DNA of 64,000 nt from assembly GCF_014930455.1 (NCBI RefSeq), contig NZ_JAAIYO010000009.1, positions 186,001-250,000 on the forward strand. Direction: 5' to 3'. This document shows positions 58,430 through 64,000 of this stretch, piece after piece. Below the pieces are notes generated by a model. The model was not told where the DNA came from, did not search any database, and was given only the letters and a program-made list of their open reading frames with translations. Every line of letters starts with the position of its first letter. Position 1 is the stretch's first letter. Source of the stretch: Corallococcus soli (GTDB lineage Bacteria > Myxococcota > Myxococcia > Myxococcales > Myxococcaceae). Made by a program: the position numbers and the translations under genes.

Positions 58430-59390
58430 CGCGCTCAAGCCCGCGGGCCATGAGCGACGGCTGCTGCTGATGGGGGGCCTGGCCCTCCTGTGCGTCGCCG
58501 CGTTCATGACCGTGGGCGCCCAGGGGCGGTGGGACTTCGTGCTGCCCTTCCGCGCGCGCAAGGTCCTGACGGTGGTGCTGGTGGCCTACGCCATCGCGGT
58601 CTCCACGGTGCTGTTCCAGACCGTGACGGAGAACCGCGTGCTGACGCCGGCCATCATGGGCTTCGACACGCTCTACGTGCTGCTCCAGACGTGCCTGCTC
58701 TTCTTCCTGGGCTCCACCACGGTGGCGGCCCTGGACGTGCGGCTGCTGTTCGCGGTGGAGGTCGCCATCATGGTGCTCTTCTCCGGCGTGCTGCACCGGT
58801 GGCTGTTCTGGAGCGGGCGCCGGAGCATCCACCTGCTGCTGCTCACGGGCGTGGTGCTGGGCGTGCTGTTCCGCAGCCTGTCCACCTTCCTCCAGCGCGT
58901 CATCTCCCCCAGCGAGTTCGCCTTCCTCCAGGACCGCTTCTTCGCCAGCTTCAACAACCCGGATCCGGACCTGCTCGTCGTGTCGGCGGTGGTGACCGTG
59001 GGGGCCTCCGCCCTGGGCCTCTCCCTGCTGCGCGCCTGCGACGTCCTGGGGCTGGGCCGGGACCTGGCCATCAACCTGGGCGTGGACCACCGCCGCACGG
59101 TGTCGCTGCTGCTGGTGGTGGTGGCGGTGCTGGTGTCGGTGTCCACGGCGCTCGTGGGGCCGGTGACCTTCTTCGGCCTGCTGGTGGCGAACCTGGCCTA
59201 CGGGCTGGTGGGCTCCCACCGGCACGTCCACACCCTGCCCGCCGCGGTGTTCCTCGCGGTGATTGGCCTGCTGGGCGGGCAGCTGCTGCTGGAGCAGGTC
59301 TTCTCCTTTGGCGCCAACCTGCGTGTCATCATCGAGTTCCTGGGCGGGCTGATGTTCATCGCCCTGCTCATGAGAGGCGCCCTGCGATGA
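58413..59390 (+). CDS. FecCD-type iron-siderophore permease 2
   Basis: 325 aa from ATG 58413, in frame with an upstream-open ORF whose extra residues are shadow sequence. Typical FecCD hydrophobic segments and motifs (NRVLTPAIMGFDTLYVLLQ; ALVGPVTFFGLLVANLAYGL). Partner of permease 1 in a heterodimeric transmembrane unit. The stop overlaps the ATPase start (ATGA). Confidence 0.92.
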   Translation: MPVWASALKPAGHERRLLLMGGLALLCVAAFMTVGAQGRWDFVLPFRARKVLTVVLVAYAIAVSTVLFQTVTENRVLTPAIMGFDTLYVLLQTCLLFFLGSTTVAALDVRLLFAVEVAIMVLFSGVLHRWLFWSGRRSIHLLLLTGVVLGVLFRSLSTFLQRVISPSEFAFLQDRFFASFNNPDPDLLVVSAVVTVGASALGLSLLRACDVLGLGRDLAINLGVDHRRTVSLLLVVVAVLVSVSTALVGPVTFFGLLVANLAYGLVGSHRHVHTLPAAVFLAVIGLLGGQLLLEQVFSFGANLRVIIEFLGGLMFIALLMRGALR

Positions 59391-60145
59391 TCGAGGCCCG
59401 GAACGTCTCCCGCCGCTACGGAGACACCCTGGTGGTGGACGACGTCTCCCTGCGGATCCCCGAGCGCGGCGTCACGTCCATCATCGGGCCCAACGGCGCC
59501 GGCAAGTCCACCCTCCTGTCGATGATCAGCCGGCTGTTGCCGCTGTCCTCGGGCGTGGTCCTGGTGGACGACCTGGACGTGACGAAGACGCCCGGCGACG
59601 CGCTGGCCCGCAGGCTGGCCATCCTGCGCCAGGACAACCACCTCACCGCGCGGCTGACGGTGCGCGACCTGGTGACGTTCGGCCGCTATCCGCACTCGCG
59701 GGGGCGCCCGACGGTGGAGGACCGGGCCTTCGTGGAGGGGGCCATCCACCACCTGGGCCTGGAGCCCATCGCCCACCGCTTCCTGGACGAGCTGTCCGGA
59801 GGCCAGCGCCAGCGCGCCTTCGTGGCCATGGTGCTGTGCCAGGACACGCACTACGTGCTGCTGGATGAGCCGCTCAACAGCCTGGACATGAAGCACGCGG
59901 TGTCCATGATGCAGGAGCTGAGGCGCGCCGCGGACGCGCTAGGCAAGAGCGTCATCCTGGTCCTGCACGACCTCAACTTCGCCTCCTGCTACTCCGACCA
60001 CATCATCGCAATGCGCGACGGGAAGGTCGCCTTCCAGGGCAACGCGGAGGAGCTGATGCGTACGGAGGTCCTGCGCGGCATCTACGACCTGGACATCGCC
60101 ATCCACCAGCTCGACGGGAAGTGGATCGCCGTCCACTACCGGTAG
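59387..60145 (+). CDS. Iron-siderophore ABC transporter ATPase
   Basis: 252-aa FepC-like ATPase. Walker A GPNGAGKST, Q-loop in ILRQDNHLTARLTV, signature LSGGQRQR, Walker B YVLLDEPLNSLD, and H-loop VLHDLNFA. ATG 59387 overlaps the permease stop by 4 nt. Drives uptake through the two FecCD permeases. Last gene of the Fur-regulated operon. Confidence 0.95.
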   Translation: MIEARNVSRRYGDTLVVDDVSLRIPERGVTSIIGPNGAGKSTLLSMISRLLPLSSGVVLVDDLDVTKTPGDALARRLAILRQDNHLTARLTVRDLVTFGRYPHSRGRPTVEDRAFVEGAIHHLGLEPIAHRFLDELSGGQRQRAFVAMVLCQDTHYVLLDEPLNSLDMKHAVSMMQELRRAADALGKSVILVLHDLNFASCYSDHIIAMRDGKVAFQGNAEELMRTEVLRGIYDLDIAIHQLDGKWIAVHYR

Positions 60146-60163
60146 CGCCGCCGGGCCGGGGCC

Positions 60164-60622
60164 TCACCCGCGAAGACGCCGTCGCATCGCGTCGCAGGCG
60201 TCCTTCGCCTCCTTCAGGCCCACGCCGTAGCGGTCGCGGTAGAGCTTGACGGCCTCGATGAGCTGGTCGTCGCGCAGGGCCTGCTCGATGTCCGCGTCCC
60301 CCTCCACGGCCCCCGAGGGCTCACGCCCGAAGGGGTGCCGCTCCGCCATGAGCGCCTCCACGGAGTCCTTGGCCTCCTTCAGGTCCACGCCGTGCTGCTC
60401 GCGGTACAGCTTGATGGCCTTGATGGTCTGCCCCGCGTCGATCAGTTCCTGGATGCGGGCCTGGAACACCTCCGGGGCCAATTGGGGGGGCGCCGCCGCG
60501 GGCGGCGGATCCAGTTCCTGCGCCTCGCGGGAGGAGGACTCACGCAGGCGACGTTGCAGGAGCGCCAGCGCGCCCCCGGCGAGGAGCGCGAGGAGGAGCC
60601 ATCCGATGAGGGTCAGGGACAT
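60164..60622 (-). CDS. Membrane-anchored protein with two L7/L12-C-like repeats
   Basis: 152 aa from ATG 60622. An N-terminal TM helix (LTLIGWLLLALLAGGALALL) is followed by two copies of an alpha-helical repeat (AIKLYREQHGVDLKEAKDSV and AVKLYRDRYGVGLKEAKDAC) that closely resembles the C-terminal domain of ribosomal protein L7/L12. Similar small proteins occur widely in bacteria and are not themselves ribosomal. Function unknown; perhaps protein-protein contact at the membrane. Confidence 0.8.
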   Translation of the reverse strand: MSLTLIGWLLLALLAGGALALLQRRLRESSSREAQELDPPPAAAPPQLAPEVFQARIQELIDAGQTIKAIKLYREQHGVDLKEAKDSVEALMAERHPFGREPSGAVEGDADIEQALRDDQLIEAVKLYRDRYGVGLKEAKDACDAMRRRLRG

Positions 60623-60742
60623 GCCACCGAGCATAGTCCGGAGGGCCTCCGCGGAAGCGAAGAAGCCCCCGGGGGTTGTCACGGCTCCACCCACGGTGAA
60701 AGCCTGCGCATCCTTCCGGCTCCTTGAGAAAGGCAGACACCG

Positions 60743-61246
60743 ATGCGCGAGAAGAACCTGGAGTACACGCTGGATTGGATTGCCATCCAGGAGCTGGTGG
60801 CCGAGTACGGGCAGGCCATCGACCATGGCAAGGACACGGGCGACTGGACGCGCTGGGAGCGGGTCTTCGCGCCGGAGGTGACGTCGGACTACTCGCGCTT
60901 CATGGGCGTGCCGCCCGTCACCCAGCCGCGCGCGGTGCTGGCGAAGTTCGCGGACGTGTCGCTGGAGTGCTTCACGCGCACGCAGCACGCCACGGCCAAC
61001 ACGGTGCGCACCGAGTTCAAGAGCGACACTCAGGCGACGGTGCATGCCTACGCGGAGGTGTCCCACTTCTTCCAGCTCAACGGCGTGCCGCAGGAGTGGA
61101 CGCTGGTGGGACGCTACACGCACGAGGTGGTCAAGACGGCCCAGGAGGGGTGGCGCCTCCAGAAGGTCACGCTGGATCCAATGCACCACCGGGGCAACCT
61201 GCTGGGCCTGCAGTTCGTCCAGGGCAAGCGGCTGGGCACCCCGTAG
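60743..61246 (+). CDS. SnoaL-like/NTF2-fold protein
   Basis: 167-aa NTF2-like cone fold: the N-terminal helix IQELVAEYGQAIDHGKDTGDW is followed by strands (FAPEVTSDYSRFMG; TVHAYAEVSHFFQLNG; TLVGRYTHEVVKTAQEGWRL). Family members include small-molecule dehydratases, cyclases and isomerases such as SnoaL and scytalone dehydratase. Reaction and substrate cannot be read from the sequence. Confidence 0.82.
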   Translation: MREKNLEYTLDWIAIQELVAEYGQAIDHGKDTGDWTRWERVFAPEVTSDYSRFMGVPPVTQPRAVLAKFADVSLECFTRTQHATANTVRTEFKSDTQATVHAYAEVSHFFQLNGVPQEWTLVGRYTHEVVKTAQEGWRLQKVTLDPMHHRGNLLGLQFVQGKRLGTP

Positions 61247-61247
61247 C

Positions 61248-61853
61248 TCAATCGGTCAGCAGCACCATCAGCAGATGGCCCAGGGCCTTGGCCTCCGCGT
61301 GTTGGGGGTCCAGCTCCAGCGCCTGACCGACCATGGCGTTGGCCTCGTCCAGACGGGACTCATTCTTGAGGTACATGCCGTAGGCGAAGTACGCGTCCGC
61401 GGACTTCGGCTCCTTCGCGATGCGCTCCAGGAACGGCTTCTCCTCCGCATCCGGCGGCATGAAGGCACTGGACGGAGGACACGGGTCGCCATACTGGCCC
61501 TTGATGCTCTTGGAATACGCCCCCGGCGCATGCGCCTTGAGCGCCTTCATGAAGCGCTTCATGTCCTCGGCCACCTCCGCGTCCCGGGCACACATCCCGA
61601 GCACGGCGATGTACAGCCCCTTGTTGAGCCCGGGGTAGTCGTCGGACTTCTTCACGGCCAGCAAGTCCCCGCTCGGAGTCGCGAAGCGAGCCCAGGGCAC
61701 CTTTGCCTTCAGCCCGTCCAACGCGGCCTGCGCCTCCGCTTCGGTCTTCCCGCCCCCGACGATGATGATGTCGTACGTGCGAGGCTTCGGCTCCTTCGCC
61801 GAGGCAAGAAGTGGAACACAGACAGCCAGCAGCAGCAGGATGCGATTGGGCAT
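61248..61853 (-). CDS. Secreted protein with TPR-like C-terminus
   Basis: 201 aa. N-terminal signal peptide (MPNRILLLLAVCVPLLASA). The C-terminal 70 residues (AYFAYGMYLKNESRLDEAN, ALELDPQHAEAKALG) look like one or two TPR helices pairs. The middle (IIIVGGGKTEAEAQAALDGLK) recalls a periplasmic repeat domain. No named family. Convergent with the SnoaL-like gene, separated by one base. Confidence 0.75.
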   Translation of the reverse strand: MPNRILLLLAVCVPLLASAKEPKPRTYDIIIVGGGKTEAEAQAALDGLKAKVPWARFATPSGDLLAVKKSDDYPGLNKGLYIAVLGMCARDAEVAEDMKRFMKALKAHAPGAYSKSIKGQYGDPCPPSSAFMPPDAEEKPFLERIAKEPKSADAYFAYGMYLKNESRLDEANAMVGQALELDPQHAEAKALGHLLMVLLTD

Positions 61854-61862
61854 CCCGCCAAT

Positions 61863-62831
61863 CTACTTGTTTCTCTGGGGCTTGCGGACGCGGCGGGCCG
61901 CCCCACCCGAGCCGCTCCTGGGACGCGCGGGCGCCTTCGCCAGCGATGCCGCCTGCGCACCAATGGTCTCCGCCAGGAAGTCCACCACCGCGCGCACCCG
62001 GGCGTTGTTGGCCAGGTCTTCGTGGAACACCAGCCACACGGTCCGCTCCAACTCGGGCAGGGCATCACGGAGCGGAACGAGCTCCGGGTGCAGATGACCG
62101 AAGAAGGCCGGCAGCAGCGCCACCCCCAGACCCTCGCGCGCGGCCTGGAGCAGGCCCAGGATGGAGGTGAGCCGCACCGCGACGGTGGCCCGCGCCGCGT
62201 GCACGTCCAGCCACTTCGACTCGGGCCAGCGCCTGGAGTCCTGCGCGTATCCGATCACGGTGTGGCCCTGGAGGCCCGCGTCGAAGCGCACGGCCCCCCT
62301 GCGGTCCAGGTACGCCTGGGAGGCGAAGGGCACCACGCCGATGGCCGCCACCTTCCGGGCCCGTAGGGAGGGCTCCTGGGGACGCACCAGGCGGATGGCC
62401 ACGTCGGCTTCGCGCCGGACGAGTGAGAGGGTTTCGTAGCCGGAGAGCAGGTGCAGCTCGATTTCAGGATGTCGTTCCCGGAAACCTGCCAGCCACGGCA
62501 GCACGTTGTGGACCAGGAAGGTGTCCGTCGCGGTGACCGTCACCGGCCCGGAGGGGCGCAGGTCCTCCCCACTGGCGAGCCGCTCCACCCGCAGCGCCTC
62601 CGCCTCCACCGCCTCCGCGGCCGGCAGGATGCGCAGGGCCACCGCCGTGGGCCGGAACCCTGACGGCGTGCGATCAAAGAGCCGGGCGCCCAGCTCCCGC
62701 TCCAGCACCGCCAGCCGCCGGCCCACGGTGGTCTGGTCCACCTTCAACTGGCGGGCCGCCGCGGAGAGGCTCCCGCCCCTCGCGATGGCCAGGAAATGCT
62801 GCAGGTCGTTCCACTGGGGCATGGCCTGCAT
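61863..62831 (-). CDS. LysR-family transcriptional regulator
   Basis: 322 aa. The N-terminal winged helix-turn-helix (LQHFLAIARGGSLSAAARQLKVDQTTVGRRLAVLE) and an inducer-binding periplasmic-type domain (PVTVTATDTFLVHNVLPWLAGF; EADVAIRLVRP) are standard. I start at 62831 (MQAMPQW); 62822 (MPQW) is an alternative. The C-terminus is Arg/Lys-rich. Divergent from a cupin gene 92 bp away, which it probably controls. Confidence 0.92.
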   Translation of the reverse strand: MQAMPQWNDLQHFLAIARGGSLSAAARQLKVDQTTVGRRLAVLERELGARLFDRTPSGFRPTAVALRILPAAEAVEAEALRVERLASGEDLRPSGPVTVTATDTFLVHNVLPWLAGFRERHPEIELHLLSGYETLSLVRREADVAIRLVRPQEPSLRARKVAAIGVVPFASQAYLDRRGAVRFDAGLQGHTVIGYAQDSRRWPESKWLDVHAARATVAVRLTSILGLLQAAREGLGVALLPAFFGHLHPELVPLRDALPELERTVWLVFHEDLANNARVRAVVDFLAETIGAQAASLAKAPARPRSGSGGAARRVRKPQRNK

Positions 62832-62923
62832 TCTTGCAGAGGCGCCCTGCGGAAACGGGCATTTTCGCAGAGGACCCTTGTCGCCATTCTCCCTTGCGTC
62901 TCTCCTACCAAGGAACTCCACCC
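62832..62923. promoter_or_regulatory. Divergent LysR/cupin promoter region
   Basis: 92 bp between the lysR-type gene and the cupin gene, the place where a LysR regulator would normally bind. I see no clear T-N11-A palindrome by eye. Confidence 0.4.
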
Positions 62924-63367
62924 ATGAAGACCGTGTCCAGGTTCGTCGCCGCCCTCGTCGTCGTCTCCGCCTTTGGTTTCGCCGTCGCCGGGGGCAAGTC
63001 CACCGCGGCCTTCCAGCAGACCGCGTATGACAAGCTCGCCTGGACGGAGCTGATGCCGGGCGGGCCGGCCGTGCACGTCCTTTGGGGCGACATGAAGAAG
63101 GGCCCGTACGGGCTCCTGATGAAGTTTCCCGCCGGCTTCGACTCCGGCCTGCACACCCACTCCGCCGACTACCACGGCGTGCTGGTGAAGGGCCGCATGA
63201 CGAACACCAGCGAGGGCGTCACCCCGGCGGGCGCGGTCGAGTCCGGCAGCACCTGGGATCAGCCGGGCAAGGTGGTGCACCGCAACCAGTGCGCGCCGGA
63301 GTCCGAGTGCGTGATGCTCATTGCCCAGGACAAGCCGTTCGACTTCGCGCCCGCGAAGGCGAAGTAA
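62924..63367 (+). CDS. Secreted cupin-domain protein
   Basis: 147 aa from ATG 62924. Signal peptide (VSRFVAALVVVSAFGFAVAGG) then a cupin barrel: GLHTHSADYHGVLVKGRM contains the two His of the first cupin motif, followed by PAGAVESGSTWDQPGKVVHRNQCAPESEC, where a His completes a possible metal site. Resembles secreted DUF4437-type cupins. Probably regulated by the divergent LysR gene. Enzyme activity not known. Confidence 0.82.
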   Translation: MKTVSRFVAALVVVSAFGFAVAGGKSTAAFQQTAYDKLAWTELMPGGPAVHVLWGDMKKGPYGLLMKFPAGFDSGLHTHSADYHGVLVKGRMTNTSEGVTPAGAVESGSTWDQPGKVVHRNQCAPESECVMLIAQDKPFDFAPAKAK

Positions 63368-63620
63368 CCGCCCTGCTCCGCCCAGGACGCCCGTCGCGAC
63401 CCTGCCTCTCCTGGGTCACGCCAGACGTCGCGCTGGAAGCGCATGACGGGGGATGTGGGAAAACATGCCCTCCGTCTGGAAGGCGCACAGCGGCTGGACG
63501 CTTGGGGTTGCAATCTTCTTCATGTGAAAGCCCATGGGGTCAACGCAAGACAACGTTGATATGTCTTTCTTCATGGGTGCCCCAATCCACGCGGGCGCCC
63601 GTTCCCAGAGGGCAATCCAC

Positions 63621-64000
63621 ATGAGAATCGTTTCGAGAGGGTCCCGTGGTCTCGCCGCCGCGCTCGCCGGTGCGGGTGCGCTGGCCGCGGCCAGTTGCGG
63701 TGAGGTGCAGGGCACGCCGGAGCGCGGTGCCTCCCAGGCCCGTCAGGAACAGACCTCCCCGGAGTGCCTCTCCGCCAGCGCCCCGGAGCGGGAGCTGGTC
63801 ATCCAGGACCCGGGCGTCGTGAGCGACGCGGTGCGCACGACGGAGGGGGCGTGGAGCTTCGGTCGGTTGGTGGCGCGGATGAGCGCGCCCCTGGCGCCCG
63901 AGGACTTCGTGCGGGATTGGCTCGCGCGGGAGGCAGGCTCCAGCGTCCACGGCCAGGACGCCGCCACGCGGGAGCGCATCACCCAGGTCCTCCGAGACTG
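63621..64000 (+). CDS. Lipoprotein, 3'-truncated by window edge
   Basis: Open frame from ATG 63621 to the right edge, no stop. It encodes a lipoprotein signal (GLAAALAGAGALAAASCGE) and a myxobacterial-looking N-terminus (ELVIQDPGVVSDAV, SFGRLVARMSAPLAPEDFV). Function unknown. The preceding 250 bp (63368-63620) hold no gene I can support. Confidence 0.75.
   Translation, partial: MRIVSRGSRGLAAALAGAGALAAASCGEVQGTPERGASQARQEQTSPECLSASAPERELVIQDPGVVSDAVRTTEGAWSFGRLVARMSAPLAPEDFVRDWLAREAGSSVHGQDAATRERITQVLRD

Noticed and set aside
58490..59386. Upstream extension of the ABC ATPase frame
   Set aside because: Shadow of the FecCD permease; ATPase motifs begin at 59387.

Overview
The window is high-GC DNA whose gene content fits a myxobacterium of the Myxococcaceae, most likely Corallococcus, Myxococcus or a close relative. 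The taxon is inferred from gene style and is not proven. Supporting signs are strong GC3 bias with long antisense shadow ORFs, a large NRPS locus with a TubC-type docking domain, many secreted lipoproteins with short Cys lipoboxes, and a trypsin-like protease with a C-terminal PPC domain.

Region 1 (1 to about 37.4 kb) is one large nonribosomal peptide biosynthetic locus that continues past the left edge. Four NRPS proteins are visible: ...PCP-C-A-PCP-C (truncated, ends 4985), C*-A-PCP-E* (8873-13387), docking-C-A(nMT)-PCP-E-C (14426-21826), and on the minus strand C-A-PCP (27109-23840). Between and around them lie a HisC-like aminotransferase, an Asp/Asn-beta-hydroxylase-type oxygenase, a PhpK-like cobalamin radical SAM enzyme, a SAM methyltransferase, a second cobalamin radical SAM enzyme of the RiPP-maturation type, a NodU/CmcH-type O-carbamoyltransferase, a JmjC/cupin oxygenase, an MFS exporter, a fold-type III PLP decarboxylase and a two-domain GNAT acetyltransferase. 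The last four form a tight minus-strand operon. A 952-aa tandem-duplicated class III aminotransferase, whose second half has lost the catalytic Lys, follows. No thioesterase or reductase is visible, so the release step lies outside the window or uses another mechanism. The likely product is a heavily tailored peptide with an N-methylated D-residue, C-methylation, hydroxylation and carbamoylation.

Region 2 (37.5-46 kb) is ordinary accessory and housekeeping DNA: a secreted serine protease, a zinc-ribbon membrane protein, a TonB-C-like protein, a luciferase-like oxidoreductase, a beta-helix surface lipoprotein and small Cys-rich lipoproteins, with clear hairpin terminators.

Region 3 (46-52.2 kb, minus strand) is a type VI secretion effector island: VgrG, an alpha/beta-hydrolase lipase effector, a Tli4-like immunity lipoprotein and an unknown lipoprotein. 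The effector end, including the VgrG C-terminus, looks lower in GC than its surroundings. RNase HI and a GH43-like secreted protein follow, then an unusual 552-aa protein with zinc ribbons and a C-terminal deaminase-type zinc motif (HAE ... PCxxC).

Region 4 (56.3-60.1 kb) is an iron-siderophore ABC importer operon (binding protein, two FecCD permeases, ATPase) behind a near-consensus Fur box.

Region 5 (60.1-64 kb) holds a membrane protein with two L7/L12-C-like repeats, a SnoaL-like protein, a secreted unknown, a divergent LysR/cupin pair and a truncated lipoprotein at the right edge.
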